Positions 10,845 to 24,644 of a DNA stretch of 64,000 nt are shown here, piece after piece; position 1 is the stretch's first letter, and each line of letters begins with the position of its first letter. Below the pieces are notes generated by a model. That model had not been told where the DNA came from and made no database searches. It saw nothing but the letters and a program-made list of their open reading frames with translations. The DNA is from Microglena sp. YARC (lineage: Eukaryota > Chlorophyta > Chlorophyceae > Chlamydomonadales > Chlamydomonadaceae): assembly GCA_022414725.1 (NCBI GenBank), contig CM039464.1, positions 46,583,957-46,647,956 on the forward strand, given 5' to 3'. A program made the translations under genes and the position numbers.

Positions 10845-11404
10845 GTGAGTATGTGGGGCACACTGTGGTTACTGGTGTATTTTACTGCGGTGTACTGTGG
10901 TTGTGTGAATGGAGTGTGCAAAGTGGACTTCATTTGGGCGGCGCAGGGGGCAAGGTGTAATGAGTGGTGAGTCTTGCCTCTCCCTCTCACAGGCTCCCCG
11001 CAGAGGCACACCAACCAAACTAAACCCTGAACCCTGAACCCGAAAACCCTCTCCTTGCCTCTCCCTCTCACAGACTCCCCGCTGAGGCACACCAACCAAA
11101 GTAAACCCTAAACCCTAAAACCCTAAACCCTAAAACCCTCTCCTTGCCTCTCCCTCTCACAGGCTCCCTGCAGCGGCACACCAACCAAAGTAACCCTAAA
11201 ACCTAAACCCTACAACCCTCTCCTTGCCTCTCCCTCTCACAGGCTCCCCGCAGAGGCACACCAACCTAACTAACCCCTAACCCCTAAAACCCTAAAACCC
11301 TCTCCTTGCCTCTCCCTCTCACAGGCTCCCCGCAGAGGCACACCAACCTAACTAAACCCTAAACCCTAAACCCTAAACCTTCTCCTTGCCTCTCCCTCTC
11401 ACAG
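10845..11404 (+). repeat. Acceptor-type array before e6 with telomere-like heptamers (period ~82 bp)
   Basis: CTCTCACAG acceptors followed by the e6 start GCTCCCCGCAGAGGCA end at 10992, 11073, 11162, 11242, 11324 and 11404 (real). The spacer in each unit is CACACCAACC then CCCTAAA-type heptamers, then CTTGCCTCTCCC. A partial copy of the e5 end precedes the array at ~10925-10966. Confidence 0.85.
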
Positions 11405-11764
11405 GCTCCCCGCAGAGGCAAACGTCCTCCCCTCAGCAGCTCCTCTCCGCGCTCAACCCACCCTCTTCCCAGATCCACCCACTGTTAACAAAATCTCCAA
11501 ACACCAAGGCCTCATCATTCCAAGTGCACCGAATGCCTCCGATCAGCAGAGCCAGCCCCAAGGCCCCCCAACGGCCCCCCTCGTCCAAGGTGGCCCCGGT
11601 CGACAGCCGCCAGCTATTTCTTCAAAAAGGGAATAACAACACGACCAGTGGCAGTGGCGCGCTGTACAGTAGCTATAGGGCGACAGAGACGGCACCAGGC
11701 TGCACCTCTGGTGGCTTGGGCATGCATGCGATCATGGACTTGGGAAGGAGCTCTATACCTCCAG
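11405..11764 (+). CDS. VPS13: VPS13-family gene, exon e6
   Basis: 120 codons, phase 1 in and out. Gln/Ser/Pro-rich start (SPQRQTSSPQQLLSALNPP), then VAPVDSRQLFLQKG and LGMHAIMDLGRSSIPPG at the donor CCAG|GTGTGT. Three edge copies of LGMHA-MDLGRSS follow downstream, which confirms the 3' border. Mostly a disordered linker; no domain recognised. Confidence 0.6.
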
Positions 11765-12183
11765 GTGTGTTCACGCCCCCCCCGCCCCCCCCCCCCCCCC
11801 ACCCCCCCCCCCCCCCTACACACACACACTCCCCCCCCCCCACCCCCACCCCCCTACACACACACACTCCCCCCACCCCCCCACCCCCCCCCCCACCCTA
11901 CACACACCACTCCCCTCCCCACCCCCACCCCCTACACACACACACTCCCCCCACCCACCCACCCACCCACCCACCCCACCCCCATACACACTCACACACA
12001 CACACACACACGCCCCCCACCCCCCACCCCACCCTAAACACACACACACGCTCCCCACCCCCCGCCCCTCCACCCCCCACCAACACATACAAACAAACTA
12101 ACCACACCCACTCATCCCCCACACACACACACCCACACCCACACACCACACGCACACGCACCCCCCCACACACACCACTAGCT
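11765..12183 (+). repeat. C-rich/CA-rich intron tract
   Basis: Poly-C, CCCCCACC and ACACAC periodicities. No stable unit is visible. Confidence 0.85.
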
Positions 12184-12493
12184 TCATGGTGGGGTTGCTT
12201 TGGGCTGGGCATGCATGCGCTAATGGACTTAGGGAGGAGCTCTAAACCTCAAGGTGCCCCCCCCCCCCCACCCACCCCCTCTCACACACACACACATACA
12301 CCACTAGCTTCATGGTGGGGTTGCCTTGGGCTGGGCATGCATGCGCTAATGACTTAGGGAGGAGCTCTAAACCTCAAGGTGCCCCCCCCCCCCCTCCCTC
12401 ACACACACACACATACACCACTAGCTTCATGGTGGGGTTGCCTTGGGCCAGGCATGACTGCACTCATGGACTTGAGGAGCTCTATACCTCCAG
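12184..12493 (+). repeat. Donor-type copies of the e6 end (period ~120 bp)
   Basis: Three copies of the last ~65 bases of e6, each starting near GGGGTTGC-TTGGGC. They end AAG|GTGCCC at 12253 and 12378, and CAG|GTAGCG at 12493. The spacer is C-rich plus CACACATACACCACTAGC. Confidence 0.85.
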
Positions 12494-13065
12494 GTAGCGT
12501 ATGTTTGTATTGCTAGTTGTGTTTGTATAGCTATATACATCCAGGTAGTGTATGTTTGTATTGCTCTTTGTGTTTGTATTGCTCTTTGTGTTTTTATAGC
12601 TATATACCCTCAGGTAGTGTATGTTTGTATTGCTCTTTATGTTTGTATACCTCTATATCTCCAGGTAGCGTATGTTTGTATTGCTCTTTGTGTTTGTTTT
12701 GCTCTTTGTGTTTGTATTGCTCTTTGTGTTTGTATACCTATAAACATTCAGGAAGTGCATATTTGTATTGCTACATACAATCAGGAAGTGCATATTTGTA
12801 TTTCTCTTTGTATTTGTATTGCTATAAACATTCAGGAAGTGCATATTTGTATTGCTCTTTGTATTTGTATTGCTCTTTGTATTTGTATTGCTCTTTGTAT
12901 TTGTATTCCTATAAACATTCAGGAAGTGCATATTTGTATTGCTCTTTGTATTTGTATTGCTCTTTGTATTTGTATTGCTCTTTGTATTTGTATTCCTATA
13001 AACATTCAGGAAGTGCATATTTGTATTGCTCTTTGTATTTATATTGCTCTTATTGCCCACGTAGC
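12494..13065 (+). repeat. Minisatellite with TTTGTATTGCTCTT and CCAG|GTAGTG units
   Basis: The first part repeats ATCCAG|GTAGTGTATG plus one to three TTTGTATTGCTCTTTG blocks. The later part replaces CCAGGTAG with TTCAGGAAGTGCATAT. Loss of GT in later units looks like decay of the splice motif along the array. Confidence 0.8.
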
Positions 13066-13099
13066 TACTCAACTTAGACCACAGAAATATGAAGCACAA

Positions 13100-13718
13100 A
13101 ACTGCGAATTGCACTTCCTCACACTCCAGAGCGGCAGCGTGGACCTTCTGAATGGATTTGAGAGCTAGAGCTAAATTTAATTCAATTTAAATGTTCCGCA
13201 TGTCCTGTTTACACACTGTTTAAATTTAACTGTTCCTGATGCCCTGTTTACACTGTTTCAATTTAACTTTTCCTGATGCCCTGTTTACACTGTTTAAATT
13301 TAACTGTTCCTGATGCCCTGTTTACACACTGTTTCAATTTAACTGTTCCTGATGCCCTGTTTACCCACAGTTTCAATTTAACTGTTCCTGATGTCTTGTG
13401 TATACACAGTTTCAATTTGACTGTTCCTGATGCCCTGTTTACCGTTTACACAATGTTTACACCCTACCAATGCTGCTATCTGGCAGGTGATACTGGAGTG
13501 GTTGCTCAATTTGACAGGGTCTCCTCTAGCAGGGGCCTGTCTGACCTAGACGAATCGGACTTCTTCTCGATTCACAGCGGCAGTATGAACCTAAATGGCA
13601 CGGAGGGTCAGGGCCAAATTGAACTAAATTGAAGTGCTTGTTTTTTTTTGAACCTAAATTGAACCTAAATTGATGTGCTTGTTTTGTTTTACACCCTACC
13701 ACTGTTGCTATCTGGCAG
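13100..13718 (+). repeat. 37-bp repeats and acceptor-type copies of the e7 start
   Basis: Bases 13190-13450 hold about seven ~37-bp units with CTGTTCCTGATGCCCTGTTTA. A long copy of the e7 start with its acceptor (CTATCTGGCAG ending near 13487) covers ~13475-13620 and reads almost the same peptide as e7. A shorter fragment of e7 lies at ~13120-13170. Confidence 0.8.
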
Positions 13719-14002
13719 GTGATGCTGGAGTGGTTGCTCGCTTTGACAGGGACTCCTCTAGCAGGGGCCTGTCCGACCTAGAAGAATCGGACTTCTTCTC
13801 GCTTCACAGCGGCAGTGTGGACCTTTTAAATGGCACAGAGGGTCAGGGCCTGCACATCGACGACGTTGAGGACGATGACCTGGCGTACACTGACGGGGAT
13901 GGAGATGACTGCTGGCGTTATGTTCGCCGCGCTGGGGATACAGAGCATGAGATGAGTGAGGAGGACCAGGCCTTGATGGAGGCCATGCACACGAGGCTGC
14001 AG
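13719..14002 (+). CDS. VPS13: VPS13-family gene, exon e7
   Basis: 94 codons plus a split Gly, phase 1 in and phase 0 out. Reads GDAGVVARFDRDSSSRGL, DLEESDFFSLHSGSVDLL, then an acidic stretch with WRYVRR and a helix MSEEDQALMEAMHTRLQ. The donor is CAG|GTGTGT. Edge copies of both ends exist in the flanking introns. Joins e8 as MHTRLQ|EEIEASRMDV. An acidic linker plus helix, plausible for the VPS13 middle region. Confidence 0.65.
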
Positions 14003-15235
14003 GTGTGTGGGTAGGAGGAGGGAGCATGGTGCCTGTCTGATATGGAAGGCCAGAGCATGGACTGAAAGGGAAAGGAAGGGTGGGTGGGTGGGAGGGTGAT
14101 TAAATGGATTGAGGAGGACCAGGCCTTGGTGGAGGCAATGTGCACGAAGCTGCAGGTGTGTGGGTGGGAGGAGGGAACATGGTGCCTGACTGGTGTGACT
14201 GGCTAGAGCATAAGCATGGACTGTAGGGAAGGAAGGGTGGGTGGGTGGGTGGGAGGGTGGTTAGGAGGATTGAGGAGGAGCAGGCCTTGGTGGAGGCCAT
14301 GCACACGAGGCTGCAGGTGGGTGGGTGGGAGGAGGGAACATGGTGCCTGACTGGTGTGACTGGCTAGAGCATAAGCATGGACTGTAGGTAAGGAAGGGTG
14401 GGTGGGTGGGAGGGTGGTTAGGAGGAGTGAGGAGGAGCAGGCCTTGATGGAGGCAATGTGCACGAGGCTGTAGGTGTGTGGGTGGGAGGAGGGAACATGG
14501 TGCCTGACTGGTATGACATGCCAGAGCATAAGCATGGACTGTAGGTAAGGAAGGGTGGGTGGTTGGGAGTGAGGAGGACCAGGCTTTGATGGAGGCCATG
14601 TACATGAGGCTGCAGGTGGGTGGGTGGGAGGAGGGAGCATGATGCCTGACTGGTGTGACTGGCCAGAGCATAAGCATGGACTGTAGGTAAGGAAGGGTGG
14701 GTGTGTGGGAGGGTGGTTAGGAGGATTGAGGAGGACCAGGCTTTGATGGAGGCCATGTACATGAGGCTGAAGGGGGGGAATACCCGAAGGAAAAAATACA
14801 AGATTATTTATTAATGGATTAGCCTATCAAAAGTGTTTGTCCGTGTGTGTCACAAACTACTATTTCAGGTTTGAAGACAAATTAAAAAACGGCACATTCT
14901 ATGCCATAATAGGCCATGTACTTGAGGCTGCTGGTGGGGAATGTAAATATGAGTAGGTTGAGGGTGATTGGGCATGAGTAGGTTTAGGGCATGTATATAT
15001 ATATGAGCAGGTTGAGTATCAGAGGGCATGAATAGGTTGGGGGTCAGAGGGCATGAGAAGGGTGAGGGCATGTATGTAGGGCAGGTGTAGGTTGAAGGTC
15101 AGAGGGCATGAGTAGGTTGAGGGCATGTATATATATGTACATATATATGAGTAGGTTGAGGATCAGAGGGCATGAGAAGGTTTAGGGTGAGAGGATTGAT
15201 AGAGGCCATGTACATGAGGCTGCAGGTGGAAATGT
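14003..15235 (+). repeat. Donor-type array after e7 (period ~135-165 bp)
   Basis: About five good copies (near 14110, 14273, 14430, 14575, 14730) of GAGGACCAGGCCTTG-TGGAG with the CTGCAG|GTG donor, plus a GGGTGGGTGGGAGGAGG spacer. Degenerate copies of AGGCCATGTAC-TGAGGCTG lie at ~14918 and ~15204. Between 14780 and 15180 are AT-rich sequence and a repeat with GAGTAGGTTGAGG and GCATGTATATA. Confidence 0.8.
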
Positions 15236-15238
15236 AAA

Positions 15239-18200
15239 TAGATGCCATATTATAAACAGAAATAGAAGCCATATTAGAAATACTAATAGAAGCCATATAA
15301 ATATAAATGGAAGCCATATAAATATAAATGGAAGCCATATAAATATAAATGGAAGCCATATAAATATAATATATAAATGGGAAGCCATATAATATAAATG
15401 GAGAAGCCATATAAATATAAATGGAAGCCATATAAATATAAATGGAAGCCATATAAATATAAATGGAAGCCATATAAATATAAATGGAAGCCATATAAAT
15501 ATAAATGAGAGCCATATAAATATAAATGGAAGCCATATAAATATAAATGGGAGCCATATAAATATAAATGGGAGCCATAGAAATATAAATGGGAGCCATA
15601 TAAATATAAATGGAAGCCATAGAAATATAAATGGGAGCCATATAAATATAAATGGAAGCCATATAAATATAAATGGAAGCCATATAAATATAAATGGAAG
15701 CCATATAAATATAAATGGAAGCCATATAAATATAAATGGGAGCCATATAAATATAAATGGAAGCCATATAAATATAAATGGGAGCCATATAAATATAAAT
15801 GGGAGCCATATAAATATAAATGGAAGCCATAGAAATATAAATGGAAGCCATATAAATATAAATGGAAGCCATATAAATATAAATGGAAGCCATATAAATA
15901 TAAATGGAGCCATATAAATATAAATGGGAGCCATATAAAATATAAATGGAAGCCATATAAATATAAATGGGAGCCATATAAATATAAATGGAAGCCATAT
16001 AAATATAAATGGAAGCCATATAAATATAAATGGAAGCCATATAAATATAAATGGAAGCCATAGAAATATAAATGGAAGCCATATAAATATAAATGGAAGC
16101 CATATAAATATAAATGGGAAGCCATATAAATATAAATGGAGCCATATAAATATAAATGGAAGCCATATAAATATAAATGGAAGCCAATAAATATAAATGG
16201 AAGCCATATAAATATAAATGGAAGCCATAGAAATATAAATGGAGCCATATAAATATAAATGGAAGCCATATAAATATAAATGGAGCCATATAAATATAAA
16301 TGGAAGCCATATAAATATAAATGGAAGCCATATAAATATAAATGGGAAGCCATATAAATATAAATGGAAGCCATATAAATATAAATGGGAGCCATATAAA
16401 TATAAATGGAAGCCATATAAATATAAATGGAGCCATATAAATATAAATGGAAGCCATATAATATAAATGGAAGCCATATAAATATAAATGGAAGCCATAT
16501 AAATATAAATGGGAGCCATATAAATATAAATGGAAGCCATATAAATATAAATGGAAGCCATATAAAATATAAATGGAAGCCATATAAATATAAATGGAGC
16601 CATATAAATATAAATGGAAGCCATATAAATATAAATGGGAGCCATAAAATATAAAGGGAAGCCATATAAATATAAATGGAAGCCATATAAATATAAATGG
16701 AAGCCATATAAATATAAATGGAAGCCATATAAATATAAATGGGAGCCATATAAATATAAATGGAAGCCATAAATATAAATGGAAGCCATATAAATATAAA
16801 TGGAGCCATATAAATATAAATGGAAGCCATATAAATATAAATGGAAGCCATATAAATATAAATGGAAGCCATATAAATATAAATGGAGCCATATAAATAT
16901 AAATGGAAGCCATATAAATATAAATGGAGCCATATAAATATAAATGGAACCATATAAATATAAATGGGAAAGCCATATAAATATAAATGGAGCCATATAA
17001 ATATAAATGGAAGCCATATAAATATAAATGGGAGCCATATAAATATAAATGGAAGCCATATAAATATAAATGGGAGCCATATAATATAAATGGAAGCCAT
17101 ATAAATATAAATGGAAGCCATATAAATATAAATGGAAGCCATATAAATATAAATGGAAGCCATATAAATATAAATGGAGCCATATAAATATAAATGGAGC
17201 CATATAAATATAAATGGAGCCATATAAATATAAATGGAGCCATAGAAATATAAATGGAAGCCATATAAATATAAATGGAAGCCATATAAATATAAATGGA
17301 AGCCATAAAATATAAATGGGAGCCATATAAATATAAATGGGAAGCCATATAAATATAAATGGAAGCCATATAAATATAAATGGGAAGCCATATAAATATA
17401 AATGCCATATAAATATAAATGGAAAGCCATATAAATATAAATGGGAGCCATATAAATATAAATGGAAGCCATATAAATATAAATGGAAGCCATATAAATA
17501 TAAATGGGAAGCCATATAAATATAAATGGAAGCCATATAAATATAAATGGGGAAGCCATATAAATATAAATGGGAAAGCCATATAAATATAAATGGAAGC
17601 CATATAAATATAAATGGAAGCCATATAAATATAAATGGGAGCCATATAAATATAAATGGAAGCCATATAAATATAAATGGGAGCCATATAAATATAAATG
17701 GGAAGCCATATAAATATAAATGGAAGCCATATAAATATAAATGGGAGCCATATAAATATAAATGGAAGCCATATAAATATAAATGGAGCCATATAAATAT
17801 AAATGGGAGCCATATAAATATAAATGGAAGCCATATAAATATAAATGGGAGCCATATAAATATAAATGGAAGCCATATAAATATAAATGGAAGCCATATA
17901 AATATAAATGGGAAGCCATATAAATATAAATGGAAAGCCATATAAATATAAAATGGAAGCCATATAAATATAAATGGAAGCCATATAAATATAAATGGAA
18001 GCCATATAAATATAAATGGGAGCCATATAAATATAAATGGAGCCATATAAATATAAATGGGAAGCCATATAAATATAAATGGAAGCCATATAAATATAAA
18101 TGGAAGCCATATAAATATAAATGGAGCCATATAAATATAAATGGAAGCCATATAAATATAAATGGGAAGCCATATAAATATATATATAAATGAGCCATAT

Positions 18201-21200
18201 AAATATAAATGGGGCCATATAAATATAAATGGAAGCCATATAAATATAAATGGGAGCCATATAAATATAAATGGAAGCCATAAATGGAAGCCATATAAAT
18301 ATAAATGGAAGCCATATAAATATAAATGGAAGCCATATAAATATAAATGGGAGCCATATAAATATAAATGGGAGCCATATAAATATAAATGGGAGCCATA
18401 TAAATATAAATGGGAGCCATATAAATATAAATGGAAGCCATATAAATATAAATGGAAGCCATATAAATATAAATGGAAGCCATATAAATATAAATGGAAG
18501 CCATATAAATATAAATGGGAGCCATATAAATATAAATGGAAGCCATATAAATATAAATGGGAGCCATATAAATATAAATGGAAGCCATATAAATATAAAT
18601 GGAAGCCATATAAATATAAATGGAAGCCATATAAATATAAATGGAAGCCATATAAATATAAATGGGAGCCATATAAATATAAATGGAAGCCATATAAATA
18701 TAAATGGAAGCCATATAAATATAAATGGGAGCCATATAAATATAAATGGGAGCCATATAAATATAAATGGAGCCATATAAATATAAATGGAGCCATATAA
18801 ATATAAATGGGAGCCATAATAAATATAAATGGAAGCCATATAAATATAAATGGAAGCCATATAAATATAAATGGAAGCCATATAAATATAAATGGGAGCC
18901 ATATAAAATATAAATGGAAGCCATATAAATATAAATGGAAGCCATATAAATATAAATGGGAGCCATATAAATATAAATGGGAAGCCATATAAATATAAAT
19001 GGAAGCCATATAAATATAAATGGAAGCCATAGAAATATAAATGGAAGCCATATAAATATAAAATGGAAGCCATATAAATATAAATGGAAGCCATATAAAT
19101 ATAAATGGAAGCCATATAAATATAAATGGAAGCCATATAAATATAAATGGGAAGCCATATAAATATAAATGGGAGCCATATAAATATAAATGGAAGCCAT
19201 ATAAATATAAATGGAAGCCATATAAATATAAATGGGAGCCATATAAAATATAAATGGAAGCCATATAAATATAAATGGAAGCCATATAAATATAAATGGG
19301 AAGCCATATAAATATAAATGGGAGCCATATAAAATATAAATGGGAAGCCATAGAAATATAAATGGGAAGCCATATAAATATAAATGGAGCCATATAAATA
19401 TAAATGGGAGCCATATAAATATAAATGGAAGCCATATAAAGTATAAATGGAGCCATATAAATATAAATGGGAGCCATATAAATATAAATGGAAGCCATAT
19501 AAATATAAATGGAAGCCATATAAATATAAATGGAGCCATATAAATATAAATGGAAGCCATATAAATATAAATGGAAAGCCATATAAATATAAATGGGAGC
19601 CATATAAATATAAATGGGAAGCCATATAAATATAAATGGAAGCCATATAAATATAAATGGGAAGCCATATAAATATAAATGGAAGCCATATAAATATAAA
19701 TGGAAGCCATATAAATATAAATGGGAGCCATATAAATATAAATGGAAGCCATAGAAATATAAATGGGAGCCATATAAATATAAATGGAAGCCATAGAAAT
19801 ATAAATGGAAGCCATAGAAATATAAATGGGAGCCATATAAATATAAATGGAAGCCATATAAATATAAATGGAAGCCATATAAATATAAATGGAAGCCATA
19901 TAAATATAAATGGGAGCCATATAAAATATAAATGGAAGCCATATAAATATAAATGGGAAGCCATATAAATATAAATGGAAGCCATATAAATATAAATGGG
20001 AAGCCATATAAATATAAATGAAGCCATATAAATATAAATGGAAGCCATATAAATATAAATGGGAAGCCATATAATATAAATGGGAGCCATATAAATATAA
20101 ATGGAGCCATATAAATATAAATGGAAGCCATATAAATATAAATGGAAGCCATATAAATATAAATGGAAGCCATATAAATATAAATGGGAAGCCATATAAA
20201 ATATAAATGGGAAGCCATATAAATATAAATGGGAAGCCATATAAATATAAATGGAAGCCATATAAATATAAATGGAAGCCATATAAATATAAATGGAAGC
20301 CATATAAATATAAATGGAAGCCATATAAATATAAATGGAAGCCATATAAATATAAATGGGAGCCATATAAATATAAATGGAAGCCATATAAATATAAATG
20401 GAAGCCATATAAATATAAATGGGAAGCCATATAAATATAAATGGGAAGCCATATAAATATAAATGGGAAGCCATATAAATATAAATGGGAAGCCATATAA
20501 ATATAAATGGAAGCCATATAAATATAAATGGAAGCCATATAAATATAAATGGGAGCCATATAAATATAAATGGAAGCCATATAAATATAAATGGAAGCCA
20601 TATAAATATAAATGGAAGCCATAGAAATATAAATGGAAGCCATATAAATATAAATGGGAGCCATATAAATATAAATGGAAGCCATATAAATATAAATGGA
20701 AGCCATATAAATATAAATGGAAGCCATATAAATATAAATGGAAGCCATATAAATATAAATGGAAGCCATATAAATATAAATGGAAGCCATATAAATATAA
20801 ATGGAAGCCATATAAATATAAATGGGAGCCATATAAATATAAATGGGAGCCATATAAATATAAATGGAAGCCATATAAATATAAATGGGAGCCATATAAA
20901 TATAAATGGGAGCCATATAAATATAAATGGGAGCCATATAAATATAAATGGAAGCCATATAAATATAAATGGAAGCCATATAAATATAAATGGAAGCCAT
21001 ATAAATATAAATGGAAGCCATATAAATATAAATGAGAGCCATATAAATATAAATGGAAGCCATATAAAATATAAATGGAAGCCATAAATATAAATGGAAG
21101 CCATATAAATATAAATGGAAGCCATATAAATATAAATGGAAGCCATATAAATATAAATGGGAGCCATATAAAATATAAATGGAAGCCATATAAATATAAA

Positions 21201-23875
21201 TGGAGCCATATAAATATAAATGGGAAGCCATATAAATATAAATGGGAGCCATATAAATATAAATGGAAGCCATATAAATATAAATGGAAGCCATATAAAT
21301 ATAAATGGGAGCCATATAAATATAAATGGAAGCCATATAAATATAAATGGGAGCCATATAAATATAAATGGAAGCCATATAAATATAAATGGGAAGCCAT
21401 ATGAAATATAAATGGAAGCCATATAAATATAAATGGAAGCCATATAAATATAAATGGAAGCCATATAAATATAAATGGAAGCCATATAAATATAAATGGG
21501 AGCCATATAAATATAAATGGAAGCCATATAAATATAAATGGAAGCCATATAAATATAAATGGAAGCCATATAAATATAAATGGAAGCCATATAAATATAA
21601 ATGGAAGCCATATAAATATAAATGGAAAGCCATATAAATATAAATGGAGCCATATAAATATAAATGGAGCCATATAAATATAAATGGAAGCCATATGAAA
21701 TATAAATGGGAGCCATATAAATATAAATGGAAAGCCATATAAATATAAATGGGAAGCCATATAAATATAAATGGGAGCCATATAAATATAAATGGAAGCC
21801 ATATAAATATAAATGGAAGCCATATAAATATAAATGGAAGCCATATAAATATAAATGGAAGCCATATAAATATAAATGGAGCCATATAAATATAAATGGA
21901 AGCCATATAAATATAAATGGAAGCCATATAAATATAAATGGAAGCCATATAAATATAAATGGAGCCATATAAATATAAATGGAGCCATATAAATATAAAT
22001 GGAAGCCATATAAATATAAATGGAAGCCATATAAAATATAAATGGGAAGCCATATAAATATAAATGGAAGCCATATAAATATAAATGGGAAGCCATATAA
22101 ATATAAATGGAAGCCATATAAAATATAAATGGGAAGCCATATAAATATAAATGGAAGCCATATAAATATAAATGGAAGCCATATAAATATAAATGGAAGC
22201 CATATAAATATAAATGGAAGCCATATGGAAGCCATATAAATGGAAGCCATATAAATATAAATGGGAAGCCATATAAATATAAATGGAAGCCATATAAATA
22301 TAAATGGAAGCCATATAAATATAAATGGAAGCCATATAAATATAAATGGAAGCCATATAAATATAAATGGAAGCCATATAAATATAAATGAAGCCATATA
22401 AATATAAATGGAAGCCATATAAATATAAATGGAAGCCATATAAATATAAATGGAAGCCATATAAATATAAATGGAAGCCATATAAATATAAATGGAAGCC
22501 ATATAAATATAAATGGAAGCCATATAAATATAAATGGAAGCCATATAAATATAAATGGAAGCCATATAAATATAAATGGAAGCCATATAAATATAAATGG
22601 AAGCCATATAAATATAAATGGAAGCCATATAAATATAAATGGAAGCCATATAAATATAAATGGGAGCCATATAAATATAAAGGGAAGCCATATAAATATA
22701 AATGGAAGCCATATAAATATAAATGGAAGCCATATAAATATAAATGGAAGCCATATAAATATAAATGGGAGCCATATAAATATAAATGGAAGCCATATAA
22801 ATATAAATGGGAAGCCATATAAATATAAATGGAAGCCATATAAATATAAATGGAAGCCATATAAATATAAATGGGAGCCATATAAATATAAATGGAAGCC
22901 ATATAAATATAAATGGAAGCCATAGAAATATAAATGGAAGCCATATAAATATAAATGGGAGCCATATAAATATAAATGGAAGCCATATAAATATAAATGG
23001 AGCCATATAAATATAAATGGAAGCCATATAAATATAAATGGAAGCCATATAAATATAAATGGAGCCATATAAATATAAATGGAAGCCATATAAATATAAA
23101 TGGAAGCCATATAAATATAAATGGAGCCATATAAATATAAATGGAGCCATATAAATATAAATGGAGCCATATAAATATAAATGGGAGCCATATAAATATA
23201 AATGGAAGCCATATAAATATAAATGGAAGCCATATAAATATAAATGGAAGCCATATAAATATAAATGGAAGCCATATAAATATAAGCCATATAAATGGAA
23301 AGCCATATAAATATAAATGGAGCCATATAAATATAAATGGAAGCCATATAAATATAAATGGAGCCATATAAATATAAATGGAAGCCATATAAATATAAAT
23401 GGAAGCCATATAAATATAAATGGGAGCCATATAAATATAAATGGAAGCCATATAAATATAAATGGGAGCCATATAAATATAAATGGAAGCCATAGAAATA
23501 TAAATGGGAGCCATATAAATATAAATGGAAGCCATATAAATATAAATGGAAGCCATATAAATATAAATGGAAGCCATATAAATATAAATGAAGCCATATA
23601 AATATAAATGGAAGCCATATAAATATATATAAATGGAAGCCATATAATATATAAAAGGAAGCCATAAAATATAAATGGAAGCCATATAAATATAAATGGG
23701 AAGCCATATAAATATAAATGGAAGCCATATAAATATAAATGGAGCCATATAAATATAAATGGAAGCCATATAAATATAAATGGAAGCCATATAAATATAA
23801 ATGGAAGCCATATAAATATAAATGGAAGCCATATAAATATAAATTGGAGCCATAGAAATATAAATGGAAGCCAGT
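15239..23875 (+). repeat. 8.6-kb satellite, 21-bp unit (core ATAAATGGAAGCCAT)
   Basis: About 400 tandem copies of a 21-bp unit (ATATAAAT + ATAAATGGAAGCC), with 20-bp (GGAGCC) and 22-bp (GGGAAGCC) variants and an occasional ATAGAAAT. On the - strand the unit has no stop in any frame, so three overlapping ~2,900-codon open frames appear. They encode only Ile-Tyr-Met-Ala-Ser-type repeats and are not genes. The satellite fills one intron and ends in the e8 edge array. Confidence 0.95.
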
Positions 23876-24347
23876 CAAAGGCATGTTTCAGACGCCTCAA
23901 TTTTAGCATTCTGTCTCACCTCACCTTCTTTGCTCGCTGTAGTAAGAAATAGAAGCCAGCTGAATTGGTGTTTCGGATGTCTCAGCTTTAGCATTGCATC
24001 TCACCCCCCCTTCTTTGCTCGCTGCAGTAGGAAATGGAAGCCAACCAAAGACATGTTTCAGATGTCTCAGTTTTAGCATTCCGCCTCATCTCTCCTTCTC
24101 TGCTCGCTGCAGTAAGAAATGGAAGCCAGCCGAATTAGTGTTTCGGATGTCTCAGCTTTAGCATTGCATCTCACCTCACCTTCTTTGCTCACTGCAGGAA
24201 GAAATATAAGCCAGCCAAATTGGTGTCTCAGATGTCTCAGTATTAGCATTGCGTCTCACCCCACATTCTTTGCTCACTGCAGGAAGAAATAGAAGCCAGT
24301 CGAATGGATGTTTCATATGTCTCACCTCCCCCTTTTGATCGCTGCAG
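23876..24347 (+). repeat. Acceptor-type array before e8 (period 85 bp)
   Basis: Acceptors with (C/G)CTGCAG or CTGTAG end at 23942, 24027, 24112, 24197, 24282 and 24347 (real), spaced 85 bp except the last (65 bp). Each is followed by e8's first ~65 bases (AGAAATGGAAGCCAG, then GTTTCAGATGTCTCAG). Upstream copies begin TAAG or TAGG instead of GAAG, so they carry stops. Confidence 0.9.
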
Positions 24348-24612
24348 GAAGAAATAGAAGCCAGTCGAATGGATGTTTCAGACGTCTCAGCTTTAGCATT
24401 GCGTCTCACCACAGCTACGACCCTTCAAGCGTCCCAAGAGCACTTGCTCTTCCAAGTGGGTCCCTCCATCCAACAGTCAGGGGATGGCCACTCTGCAAGT
24501 CACCCTCACACTAATGAGCGACCCCCCTGTAAGATCAGACTCCACATCCTCTCCCAGTCCATCTCCCAGTCCCAGCTCCAGCCCCAGTCCCAGCCCCAGT
24601 CCCAGTCCCAGC

Positions 24613-24644
<32 letters not shown>

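Noticed and set aside
13276..13632. An extra exon before e7
   Set aside because: It is an upstream copy of the e7 5' part in a different frame, ending in a stop without a donor; it would duplicate the peptide.
15099..23909. Three overlapping ~2,900-codon open frames on the - strand
   Set aside because: They are the translation of a 21-bp satellite that lacks stops in all - frames; the products are pure Ile-Tyr-Met-Ala-Ser, Leu-Pro-Phe-Ile-Phe-Ile-Trp or Gly-Phe-His-Leu-Tyr-Leu-Tyr repeats, lying inside a phase-0 intron between e7 and e8.
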